The position numbers and the translations under genes are program-made. Below, in pieces: positions 1 to 8,192 of a stretch of DNA of 17,645 nucleotides (the first letter of the stretch is position 1; each line of letters opens with the position of its first letter). Under the pieces are notes generated by a model, which ran no database searches, had not been told where the DNA came from, and worked only from the letters and a program-made list of their open reading frames with translations. Source of the DNA: an uncultured Bacteroides sp. (lineage in GTDB: Bacteria; Bacteroidota; Bacteroidia; Bacteroidales; Bacteroidaceae); the NCBI GenBank assembly GCA_900766195.1, contig CAAFUN010000067.1:1-17645 (forward strand). The letters are read 5' to 3'.

Positions 1-35
1 CATGATTTGTAACCCGATAAATACTGCTTTTAAAC

Positions 36-43
36 TACATTTG
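36..43 (+). promoter_or_regulatory. Candidate Bacteroides -7 promoter element for the first enzyme operon
   Basis: The sequence TACATTTG matches the Bacteroides housekeeping -7 consensus TAnnTTTG exactly. A TTTG lies at 6-9, but its 26-bp spacer is longer than the usual roughly 20 bp, so a good -33 element is not evident. Initiation a few bases downstream would give an A-rich 5' leader of about 70 nt before the ATG at 119. No TTGCA half-sites like those at 6556-6627 are seen here, so this unit may be controlled differently from the SusC/D unit. An exact match to a short AT-rich motif can occur by chance. Confidence 0.45.
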
Positions 44-118
44 TCCTATCATAAAAAAGGAAAAACTCAATATTGACATAAATCTCAAACCTTAAAGTTC
101 TTAATATCAAAATAAAAT

Positions 119-2428
119 ATGAAACGCATATTCTATCTCATTACAATTCTTTTTTTACCCGTCTTACTTTCGGGACAGACAGGTAATACAAAAATAGAAT
201 CCAAAGTAATTCCTTTCAAGCTATCGGAAATCACTCTCACCGCAAGCCCCTTTCGTAAAGCAATGCTATTGGATGAGAAATGGCTTTTATCTTTTGAACC
301 GGACCGGTTCTTAAGCGGTTTCAGGAGTGAAGCCGGTTTATCCCCCAAGGCATCTAAATATGGTGGATGGGAAAGCAAAGGAGTAGCCGGACAAACTTTT
401 GGGCATTATTTGTCGGCTTTATCCATGATGTATGCATCAACCGGAAATGAAGAACTCAACAATCGTATAAAATACAGCATAAATGAATTGGACTCTTGTC
501 AGCAAGCCTTCAGACTTGGTGGACTTGTTGCAGCATTTCCCGATGCCAAAAAAGTTTTCACTGAAATAGGAAATGGAGATATACGCACGGAAGGCTTCGA
601 CCTGAACGGAGCATGGGTACCGTTTTACACCATGCACAAACTCTTTGCAGGATTGATAGATGTGTACAACTACACAGGTAACAAACAAGCTTATAAAATA
701 CTGATAAAACTAGCAAACGGAGTGGACAAAATGCTTTCCCCACTGTCCGACAAACAGATACAGAAAATTCTCATCTGCGAACACGGCGGAATAAATGAAT
801 CATTAGCCGAAGTATATGCTTTAACCGGAAAAACAAAATATCTCGTGCTTGCACAACGGCTTAACCATAATGCCATTCTTGATCCTCTATCTCAAGGACG
901 AGACGAATTGGCCGGTAAACACGCCAATACCCAAATACCTAAAGTTATAGGTGTAATAAGGGAGTATGAACTTACAGGGAACAAAGACTATTACAATACA
1001 GCCAAATTCTTTTGGAATACGGTAGTCCACAAGCATTCGTACGTAATAGGAGGCAACAGTGAATCTGAGCATTTTGGAGAACCCAGACGAACATGCGACC
1101 GCATAACAGATAAGACATGCGAAAACTGTAATACATATAACATGCTTAAATTGACCAGACATTTGTATGAAATGGATCCGGATATATCTAAAGTGGATTA
1201 TTACGAACGAGCTCTTTACAATCAAATACTGGCTTCTCAAGATCCTAAAGATGGGATGGTTTGCTATATGTCGCCCTTGTCCGCTGGTTCACGCAGAGGA
1301 TTTTCCTCACCTTTTGACTCATTTTGGTGCTGTGTAGGCACTGGATTGGAGAATCATGCACGCTACGGAGAATTTATATACTATACCAACAAGCAGAATG
1401 ATCTGTATATCAATCTTTTTATACCATCTATCTTAAACTGGGAAGCCAGAGGTATCAAACTGAAACAGATAACATCCTTTCCTGAATCCGACAGCATCCA
1501 CTATACAATAAGTTCTTCAAAAGCACAAAGCTTTACGATTAACCTACGATATCCGAAATGGGCTAAGGACGGTATTACCATCTTAATAAATAAGCAAAAA
1601 CATTTAATAAATGACATACCAGGAGAATATATCCCGCTAACTCGTAAATGGAACGATGGAGATGAGATCTGCGTCGTCATCCCCAAACGGTTAACTTCGG
1701 AAGCTGCATTGGGAGATGATAATTTAAGAGCTTATCTGTATGGTCCTATCGTCCTATCTGCCAATTTTGAAGAGAAAGAGGCTTTATCATACCCTGTGGT
1801 TGTCACTGATGATAAAGAAAAAGCTTCTTTGGTTATAGAACGCACAGAGGAACCTTTGGTATTCAAGCTGAATGGGCAACCTTATTCTGTAAAAATGAGA
1901 CCTTATTATCAAATGGACGGGAAACCCATGATGGTTTACTTTGACCATTATACAACAGAAGAGTGGAAAACTCATAAAGACCAGATATTGATGAAACAGA
2001 ACCGGGAAAAATGGATAAAGGAAGAAACTATATCCAGTTTCCAACCGGGAGAAATGCAACCGGAGCGAGATCATAATTTTAAAGGAGAAAAGACAGAAAC
2101 AGGAGAGCTTAACGGGAGAAAATTCCGAAAAGCAGTCAATGGTGGCTGGTTTTCATTTGAGATGGAGGTTCTTCCTGATATTCCCCAAGACTTGGTAATA
2201 AGCTACTGGGGAAACTTGGGAGACATCTACAAATTCAATATAGAAATAGACGGAACACCTATTGCAACAATAATCATTCATTGGTGGGGAGATCATTTCG
2301 TAGACAAAACATATCACATTCCTTTTGAACTGACCAAGGACAAACATAAGGTAACAGTGTCTTTCAAGGCACTTGATAACAAGACAGTAGCAGGACCAAT
2401 ATTCAATTGTAAAATTGTAAAAAGATAG
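119..2428 (+). CDS. GH127/GH146-type beta-L-arabinofuranosidase, exported
   Basis: A 769-residue exported enzyme expected to release beta-L-arabinofuranose from plant glycans. Residues 1-19 form a signal peptide without a lipobox, so a soluble periplasmic enzyme is likely. The catalytic (alpha/alpha)6 region (DUF1680 type) covers about residues 35-420. The GH127 metal and catalytic site is complete by comparison with the characterised Bifidobacterium enzyme HypBA1: Glu321 in HFGEP (acid/base), Glu335-x-Cys337 in CENCNTYN, and the pair Cys404-Cys405 in FWCCVGTGLEN, with Cys404 the likely nucleophile and the three Cys plus Glu335 binding zinc. A beta-sandwich follows, then about residues 550-640 (DUF4986-like) and a C-terminal domain at 635-769 (DUF6805-like, motif GWFSFEMEV). 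These extra domains favour GH146 over plain GH127, but I could not test this. First gene of the unit; the next start is 3 bp after its stop. An A-rich leader precedes the ATG. Confidence 0.88.
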   Translation: MKRIFYLITILFLPVLLSGQTGNTKIESKVIPFKLSEITLTASPFRKAMLLDEKWLLSFEPDRFLSGFRSEAGLSPKASKYGGWESKGVAGQTFGHYLSALSMMYASTGNEELNNRIKYSINELDSCQQAFRLGGLVAAFPDAKKVFTEIGNGDIRTEGFDLNGAWVPFYTMHKLFAGLIDVYNYTGNKQAYKILIKLANGVDKMLSPLSDKQIQKILICEHGGINESLAEVYALTGKTKYLVLAQRLNHNAILDPLSQGRDELAGKHANTQIPKVIGVIREYELTGNKDYYNTAKFFWNTVVHKHSYVIGGNSESEHFGEPRRTCDRITDKTCENCNTYNMLKLTRHLYEMDPDISKVDYYERALYNQILASQDPKDGMVCYMSPLSAGSRRGFSSPFDSFWCCVGTGLENHARYGEFIYYTNKQNDLYINLFIPSILNWEARGIKLKQITSFPESDSIHYTISSSKAQSFTINLRYPKWAKDGITILINKQKHLINDIPGEYIPLTRKWNDGDEICVVIPKRLTSEAALGDDNLRAYLYGPIVLSANFEEKEALSYPVVVTDDKEKASLVIERTEEPLVFKLNGQPYSVKMRPYYQMDGKPMMVYFDHYTTEEWKTHKDQILMKQNREKWIKEETISSFQPGEMQPERDHNFKGEKTETGELNGRKFRKAVNGGWFSFEMEVLPDIPQDLVISYWGNLGDIYKFNIEIDGTPIATIIIHWWGDHFVDKTYHIPFELTKDKHKVTVSFKALDNKTVAGPIFNCKIVKR

Positions 2429-2431
2429 GAG

Positions 2432-4570
2432 ATGAAGAAGTTTTTATTACTACTCAGTATGACATTTTTGAGCATTTCGTTTGTCACGAGCAAAGAATGC
2501 ACTTCCCGATGGTCGGTTGAGAAAGCCGATACATGGTATAATCAACAAGAATGGTTGAGAGGATGTAACTTTCAGCCAAGCACCGCCATTAATCAATTGG
2601 AAATGTGGCAGAAAGAATCTTTCGACCCCTACACCATCGACAAGGAATTAAGTTGGGCGGCAAGTCTCGGCTTTAACTGTATGAGAGTGTATTTGCATCA
2701 CTTAGCTTGGGAAATAGATAAAGATGGGTTCAAGGAAAGAATCAAACAATACCTGTCCATATCGGAGAAATACAACATTTCTACCATATTTGTATTCTTC
2801 GATGATTGTTGGAATCCGACTTATGAAGCAGGAAAGCAACCTAACCCTATACCGGGAGTACACAACTCCGGATGGGTACGTGATCCAGGAGATCTTTTGC
2901 ATGAAAAACCGGAATTGGTTAAAGCATTGGAAAACTACGTTAAAGACATTCTCTCATCCTTTACAAATGATAACCGGATCATTTTTTGGGATCTATATAA
3001 TGAAGCAGGAAACAGCAATTACAAAGATAAAAGTCTACCTCTATTAAAAGATGTATTTGAATGGGCACGTGCAGTCAATCCTTCGCAACCACTGACTGCA
3101 GGACTTTGGGGAGGAAGCACGCAAAAAATGAAAAAGTTCTTGTTGGAGAACTCCGACCTGATTACCTATCATAATTATTCGGACTCATTATCTCATCAGA
3201 AGGAAATAGACGAACTGAAGCAATATAAACGTCCCATGGTTTGCACTGAATATATGAACCGGCGTGACCATAGTACCTTCCAATCGATCATGCCTATGCT
3301 GAAGAAAAATGGAATTGGTGCAATCAACTGGGGATTTGTATCGGGTAAAACGAATACAATCTATGCGTGGGATCAACCCATAAAAGACGGAAGTGAACCG
3401 CCCGTATGGTTCCACGATATACTAAGAAAAGATGGAACTCCGTTTTCTGAAGAAGAAGTAGAGTTGATAAAAGAGCTTACAACAAAGCCTTTTACTCCTC
3501 CACCTGGAATTGTTATACACAATTCGGTAGCGAAAACACATCGTTACATAGGCTCGCCAAGTATCGTGACATTGGAAGACGGAACATATGTGGCATCTCA
3601 TGACTATTTTGGAAATGGACGCATCTCGGACACTTATGTATACAGGTCGACAGACAAAGGAGCAACATGGCAAGCGTGTGCTCACATCAACAAACTAAAT
3701 TGGTCCACTTTGCTTACACGAGGGAAAGAACTCTACCTGATAGGAGTAAGTCCAAAAGGAAGCTCAGGATATGGCGATTTTGTTATCTTGAAGTCATTGA
3801 ATGGAGGATATTCATGGACGACACCCAAAGACAAATACAGCGGTTTATTACTCAAGGGATTCTATCATTGCGCACCTGTCCCCGTTGTATATCACGAAGG
3901 CAAGATATGGAGAGCCTTAGAAAATCAAGAAAAAGTAGATGGCTGGGGCGATTTCAAGGCAATGACCATTCATATCGATGAAAGCGCAGATTTACTGAAT
4001 GCTGAAAACTGGAAAGTGAGTAATGAACTCGCTTTCGATAAATCATGGCTTCCGGAAGCTTCAGCATGGCTAGAAGGAAACATGGTAATAGCAAAAGACA
4101 GTACATTAAAAGATATTCTCCGCGTACACTACTCCAAAGACGACATTGCCGCAGTTGTTGACATATCACGAAACGACGTGTTGAGTTTTAATCCGCAATG
4201 TGGTTTTGCCAATCTGCCCGGAGGATGCAAGAAATTCACTATTCGTTATGATTCTATAAGCGGGAAATATTGGACCCTTAGCAATTATGTGTTGCCCAAA
4301 GACCGCGGAGGCAACAATGAGCGTATTCGAAATACCATTGCACTGTCTTGGTCGGACGACCTCATGCATTGGCATATCAAAGACATTCTATTGCACAATG
4401 ATGACATAGCCCATCATGGATTTCAATATGTAGACTGGCTAATTGAAGGGAATGATATAATAGCAGTTTCCCGGACGGCCTCCGACGATCGTACTGGTAA
4501 AGCCGATAATCAACATAATGCCAATTATCTGACGTTTCATCGATTTACAAATTTTAGAACCAAAAAATAA
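2432..4570 (+). CDS. Two-module exported glycosidase: clan GH-A barrel plus sialidase-fold propeller
   Basis: A 712-residue protein with a signal peptide (about residues 1-20) and no lipobox. Residues 30-350 look like a clan GH-A TIM barrel of GH5 or GH2-catalytic type. LYNEAGNS puts the acid/base at Glu191, VCTEYMNR puts the nucleophile at Glu273, and HNYSD lies between them. Residues 360-710 look like a sialidase-superfamily propeller with an Asp-box at 406-413 (STDKGATW), a second at 455-462 (SLNGGYSW) and a weaker one near WSDDLMHW. The Arg-Ile-Pro motif of true sialidases is absent where expected (YIGSPS), so a sialidase call is not supported. A GH93-like exo-arabinanase activity or a binding role are alternatives for that module. 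It lies 3 bp after the arabinofuranosidase gene and 9 bp before the esterase gene, so co-transcription is likely. The gene call is secure, but the family and substrate are not. Confidence 0.75.
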   Translation: MKKFLLLLSMTFLSISFVTSKECTSRWSVEKADTWYNQQEWLRGCNFQPSTAINQLEMWQKESFDPYTIDKELSWAASLGFNCMRVYLHHLAWEIDKDGFKERIKQYLSISEKYNISTIFVFFDDCWNPTYEAGKQPNPIPGVHNSGWVRDPGDLLHEKPELVKALENYVKDILSSFTNDNRIIFWDLYNEAGNSNYKDKSLPLLKDVFEWARAVNPSQPLTAGLWGGSTQKMKKFLLENSDLITYHNYSDSLSHQKEIDELKQYKRPMVCTEYMNRRDHSTFQSIMPMLKKNGIGAINWGFVSGKTNTIYAWDQPIKDGSEPPVWFHDILRKDGTPFSEEEVELIKELTTKPFTPPPGIVIHNSVAKTHRYIGSPSIVTLEDGTYVASHDYFGNGRISDTYVYRSTDKGATWQACAHINKLNWSTLLTRGKELYLIGVSPKGSSGYGDFVILKSLNGGYSWTTPKDKYSGLLLKGFYHCAPVPVVYHEGKIWRALENQEKVDGWGDFKAMTIHIDESADLLNAENWKVSNELAFDKSWLPEASAWLEGNMVIAKDSTLKDILRVHYSKDDIAAVVDISRNDVLSFNPQCGFANLPGGCKKFTIRYDSISGKYWTLSNYVLPKDRGGNNERIRNTIALSWSDDLMHWHIKDILLHNDDIAHHGFQYVDWLIEGNDIIAVSRTASDDRTGKADNQHNANYLTFHRFTNFRTKK

Positions 4571-4579
4571 TCTGATAAT

Positions 4580-6502
4580 ATGAGACTTAAAACCTTATTT
4601 TTCATGCTGTATACTTTATGTATACTTTTTCCTTCTCAAGCTCAAATTACAATGCCGAAATTCTTTTCGGACAATATGATTTTGCAACGTGACAAGCCCA
4701 TCCATTTATGGGGATATGCAAGCGTCAATGAAAAGATTGAAGTTATCTTCAAAGGACAAAACAAAACGACTACAGCAACCGACAAAGGGAGTTGGAGCAT
4801 CTATCTGGATGATTCGGCATACGGAGGTCCATATACGCTTACCGTTAAAGGAGAACAATCGGAAATTACATTTAATAATGTATTGGTCGGCGACGTATGG
4901 TTATGCAGCGGCCAATCTAATATGGAATTTCGTCTCAACAATGCCAATGATGCAGTAATGGAGATAGCCAATGCTAATTATCCGAACATTAGACTATTCA
5001 CCGTTGAAAGAGCCATATCCAACCAGCCCAAAACAGATGTGGGAGGAACATGGCAACCCTGCTCACCAACTACAGCAGGTGACTTCTCTGCTGTAGGCTA
5101 TTTCTTCGGAAAAGACATCTATCAAGGAACTCACATACCCATAGGGCTTATATGCTCTTCATGGGGAGGTACTGTTGCCGAGACATGGACAAGTCCGAAA
5201 GCTATCAGAGAAATACCTGAATTTACACAGAAACTCGCTGAGTCAGAAAAAATATATCTTTCTCATTTCGACCAGATAAACCAGACAAAAAAGACAGCTT
5301 TTGAAAAAGCCCTTAAGAATAATCCGGGAATAGAAGATAAATGGTATTTAGCAGACTCTTATTCCTCATTTAACGAACACATGCCCCTTCCTCAAGGATG
5401 GTCAGGGACAACTTTATCCAATTTGGACGGGACGGTATGGTTCTCCACCGAAATAGTTTTATCTGATGACCCGGCAGGAAAACAAGCCACATTATCACTG
5501 AGCAGAATTGACGATGCAGACATCACGTGGATTAATGGAATCGAAGTAGGTAGAACAGACGGATATGATAAAGACCGTGTATACTCTATCAAAGATGGAA
5601 TTCTAAAGCAAGGACGAAATGTCATTACTATCAGCGTAAGTGATTATTCCGGCGAAGGAGGTATTAACGGACAAAGTGATCAGCTCTATCTGGCAGTAGA
5701 TGGGGTAACGTATTCTTTGGCTAAGGAATGGAAGTATAAGATTGCTGTAGATAGCAGGAAGTATGGTTACATTGATTTTGGACCAAACACTTACCCATCA
5801 TTACTTTATAATGGAATGATCGCCCCTCTGACAGAACTTTCAATAAAAGGTGTAATCTGGTATCAAGGAGAAAGTAACGATTACAACCCTGCATTATACC
5901 GTACTCTATTCCCTAATCTCATTACTGATTGGCGTACTCGTTGGAATACCGAATTTCCATTTTATTGGGTACAATTAGCCAATTATAAAGCTATAGACAA
6001 AGAGCCACAGCAAAGTAAATGGGGCGAGATACGTGAAGCACAAAGCTTGGCACTAAATTTACCCAAAACCGGTCAAGCTGTAATCATTGATATTGGTGAC
6101 GCCAAAGACATTCATCCAAAAAACAAGAAAGATGTAGGAAGACGCTTAGCACTTCATGCCTTAAAAAACGACTATGGACAAAAAAACAGAGTAGCCGACG
6201 GTCCTACATATAAATCTATGAGAGTGGACAAGAATAAAATCATCATCTCCTTCAAAAACACAGGTTCAGGAATGATAGCTAAGGATAACAACGGACTTAT
6301 CAATGGTTTTGCGATAGCAGGAAAAGATAAAAAGTTTATTTGGGCAAAAGCAAAAATAAGCGGTAATAGCGTCATTGTATGGAATGACAGTATATCGCAT
6401 CCCATAGCAGTGAGATATGCATGGAGTGATAACCCCGGAGATTTGAATTTATATAATAAAGAAGGTTTGCCGGCCTGTCCTTTCAGAACAGATAAAAACT
6501 AA
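4580..6502 (+). CDS. SASA-type (sialate O-acetylesterase-like) carbohydrate esterase with inserted jelly-roll
   Basis: A 640-residue exported SGNH-fold esterase, probably removing O-acetyl groups from a glycan. The signal peptide ends near SQAQ (about residue 22). The nucleophile motif CSGQSNMEF gives Ser113, GVIWYQGESND around residue 431 is a conserved family block, and KDIHP gives the likely catalytic Asp510 and His512. The catalytic domain is interrupted at about residues 258-380 by a beta-rich insert (WFSTEIVL, WINGIEVG, GRNVITISV) resembling the GH2-type sugar-binding jelly-roll often found in this family. Annotation pipelines usually call such proteins sialate O-acetylesterase, but nothing else here points to sialic acid; acetylated plant glycans (pectin or hemicellulose) fit the neighbours better. 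Last gene of the first unit. No clear terminator follows, so read-through into 6685 is possible. Confidence 0.85.
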   Translation: MRLKTLFFMLYTLCILFPSQAQITMPKFFSDNMILQRDKPIHLWGYASVNEKIEVIFKGQNKTTTATDKGSWSIYLDDSAYGGPYTLTVKGEQSEITFNNVLVGDVWLCSGQSNMEFRLNNANDAVMEIANANYPNIRLFTVERAISNQPKTDVGGTWQPCSPTTAGDFSAVGYFFGKDIYQGTHIPIGLICSSWGGTVAETWTSPKAIREIPEFTQKLAESEKIYLSHFDQINQTKKTAFEKALKNNPGIEDKWYLADSYSSFNEHMPLPQGWSGTTLSNLDGTVWFSTEIVLSDDPAGKQATLSLSRIDDADITWINGIEVGRTDGYDKDRVYSIKDGILKQGRNVITISVSDYSGEGGINGQSDQLYLAVDGVTYSLAKEWKYKIAVDSRKYGYIDFGPNTYPSLLYNGMIAPLTELSIKGVIWYQGESNDYNPALYRTLFPNLITDWRTRWNTEFPFYWVQLANYKAIDKEPQQSKWGEIREAQSLALNLPKTGQAVIIDIGDAKDIHPKNKKDVGRRLALHALKNDYGQKNRVADGPTYKSMRVDKNKIIISFKNTGSGMIAKDNNGLINGFAIAGKDKKFIWAKAKISGNSVIVWNDSISHPIAVRYAWSDNPGDLNLYNKEGLPACPFRTDKN

Positions 6503-6555
6503 ATTTCTCTCAAAAAACAGAAATAAACACTGTATAAGATATCAGCAAATCAATC

Positions 6556-6594
6556 ATTGCAAGATTTGCATGCTATATATGCAAGATTTGCAAT
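6556..6594. promoter_or_regulatory. 39-bp quasi-palindromic operator candidate with four TTGCA half-sites
   Basis: Two direct copies of TGCAAGATTTGCA lie at 6558-6570 and 6580-6592, starting 22 bp apart, about two helical turns. Each copy is itself a dyad (TGCAA-N3-TTGCA). The outer arms ATTGCAA (6556-6562) and TTGCAAT (6588-6594) are a perfect inverted pair, and TTGCAT/ATGCAA (6566-6571, 6579-6584) form an inner pair. Further half-sites occur at 6599-6603 and 6623-6627. The block lies just upstream of the -7 element at 6618, about 45 and 68 bp before the inferred start site, which suits a dimeric activator such as a PUL regulator. It could also form a hairpin if transcribed, but there is no T-run. 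Confidence 0.6.
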
Positions 6595-6617
6595 AGAATG
6601 CAAAGCTCAATATCACA

Positions 6618-6625
6618 TATATTTG
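6618..6625 (+). promoter_or_regulatory. Candidate -7 promoter element for the SusE/F-SusC-SusD unit
   Basis: TATATTTG matches the Bacteroides -7 consensus TAnnTTTG exactly. There is no TTTG at the normal -33 distance; the nearest, at 6587-6590, is 27 bp upstream and lies inside the operator candidate. A weak -33 region is expected of a promoter that needs an activator. Initiation near 6631 would give an AT-rich leader of about 53 nt before the ATG at 6685. The element overlaps the last TTGCA half-site (6623-6627). Confidence 0.5.
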
Positions 6626-6684
6626 CATCATCTGAAAGTGAGATTTCAAATATATTTCTTTTGTTAAACTAAAAAATAATATTT

Positions 6685-8172
6685 ATGAAAAAACATTCAT
6701 TTAATGCAGTCCTACTCTGGGCATTTTTGTCGTTGGCTTTATGGGCGACAGGATGCAACTCGGACAAAGGCTATCCTGATGTGGATGGGCAAAGCCCAAC
6801 AATAGCATTAGCGACAGACCATATCCAATCCGGAGCTGGACATAGGTTCACTATCAAGGGAGCACTGGTCGATAAAGATGGCATTGCAACGATCAAATTA
6901 CAGTGTGCAGATCTTCAATTGGATAAAACCATTAATTTAATAGAAATTTATGGTACTCCGAAAGAAACTTATGACTTAAGTTACTATTTCGATCTCAACA
7001 AAGATGAGATAGGCGAACGATTCACTATCAAAGTTACCGTTACTGATGTAGGCGGACGCAGTGTTTCGCAAGATGTGCTCGTTACAATGGACGGAGATTT
7101 TGCCCCTCCTACCTTTACTACGACTCCCGATGCCACTGTCACAGTGCTGATAAAAGCAGAGACTAAATTTAATCTTAACTTTTCGGTATCCGATGATCGC
7201 GAATTAGATTATGTTACCGTTAATATTCCTGGTATCGAAGGCTATGAAAACCGTCGTATTGACATAGGAAACGGACAAAAAACATTCAAATACTCTGATA
7301 AGATTGCAATACCAAACGAAGCGAAAAGCTATACGATTACTCTCACAGCTGTCGACAAGAAAGCAAACTCTTCTGTAGCCAAAAGCGTATTGAATGTATC
7401 TGAGATGCCCGACTTCCCAAAAATGTATCTAGCAGATGTAAGCACTGTGGAAGAACTGAATAGCGACGTATTTGGCGTACCTATGGTTATCGAACACACG
7501 GGATCCTACCAATACAAAGCCAACTATTACTCTCGTAAAGTTGGTACAGAGATATTCTTCCTGCCGCAGAAAAGCGACTTTGCTCCTATCTGCTTTGGTC
7601 TTGATCCTGAAGACAGTAAAAAACTAACAGATAATCCTGAAACAGCAAAACCTATCGTGTTGACAGAAGCGAATGTATATTATGAGATTACAATAGATAT
7701 AAAAAATAGTACGTACAGCTTGAAAACCTATCCCATTAGTAAAGCAACCAACCGCCTACCACAAGCCATCGGCTCTAACTACTATTTAGATCCAGGACAA
7801 CCACAATTCGTCGTTCCTTTTCAAATTGGTATACTTGGAAATTTGCCGGGCTGCAACGGAGGGCCAAGCGGCATCCTAGCATTTACACAAGATGCCACTA
7901 ATCCAAACTTATTTTGTACAGAAGATTTTGAATTGGAAGCTGGTACTAAACTAAATTTCATCATTCACAATAAGCATGATTGGGGCTGGTGGGACTATTG
8001 CCTATGGCGTGTAGATAACTCCGATGACCCTGAAAAATTTATATATGGAGGCGCAGATGCCAAACCGAAGCCTGCGGATATCTGGGGTAAACCCACCGTA
8101 CAGAAAAGCGGCAAGTACAAATTCTGGTTTGATGCTCATCTTGAAAGAGGTAAGATAATACCGGTCAAATAA
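6685..8172 (+). CDS. SusE/SusF-position surface glycan-binding lipoprotein
   Basis: A 495-residue lipoprotein, probably exposed on the cell surface, that binds the target glycan beside SusC/SusD. The signal peptide ends in a lipobox (ATGC) with Cys24 as the lipidated residue, followed by NSDKGYPD. Two beta-sandwich (Ig/cadherin-like) repeats follow: about 35-135 (DKDGIATIKL, TVTDVGGRSV) and about 145-245 (SDDRELDYVTV, LTAVDKKANSS). From about 250 the sequence changes to two modules reminiscent of SusE/SusF: 250-355, and 365-495 with an aromatic cluster at 431-441 (HDWGWWDYCLW) that could stack on sugar rings. The layout resembles DUF5016/DUF5125/DUF5121-type lipoproteins of Bacteroides, but I recall that family only in outline. 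The gene precedes SusC by 20 bp and is first in its unit, whereas SusE/F genes normally follow SusD. Confidence 0.78.
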   Translation: MKKHSFNAVLLWAFLSLALWATGCNSDKGYPDVDGQSPTIALATDHIQSGAGHRFTIKGALVDKDGIATIKLQCADLQLDKTINLIEIYGTPKETYDLSYYFDLNKDEIGERFTIKVTVTDVGGRSVSQDVLVTMDGDFAPPTFTTTPDATVTVLIKAETKFNLNFSVSDDRELDYVTVNIPGIEGYENRRIDIGNGQKTFKYSDKIAIPNEAKSYTITLTAVDKKANSSVAKSVLNVSEMPDFPKMYLADVSTVEELNSDVFGVPMVIEHTGSYQYKANYYSRKVGTEIFFLPQKSDFAPICFGLDPEDSKKLTDNPETAKPIVLTEANVYYEITIDIKNSTYSLKTYPISKATNRLPQAIGSNYYLDPGQPQFVVPFQIGILGNLPGCNGGPSGILAFTQDATNPNLFCTEDFELEAGTKLNFIIHNKHDWGWWDYCLWRVDNSDDPEKFIYGGADAKPKPADIWGKPTVQKSGKYKFWFDAHLERGKIIPVK

Positions 8173-8192
8173 TTTAATAATGAAATGCTGAT

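Noticed and set aside
2724..3047. Out-of-frame 107-codon + strand frame inside the GH-A/propeller gene, and many - strand frames across the PUL genes
   Set aside because: All overlap genes with clear conserved motifs, have no recognisable domains and low-complexity or unusual composition; they are shadow frames.
3527..4570. Sialidase function for the propeller module
   Set aside because: Asp-boxes are present, but the Arg-Ile-Pro motif of sialidases is missing and no sialic acid genes are nearby.
6647..6654. TAnnTTTG match on the - strand (possible antisense RNA promoter)
   Set aside because: The stretch is very AT-rich, the motif is short, there is no -33 element and no associated terminator or conserved RNA structure could be seen.
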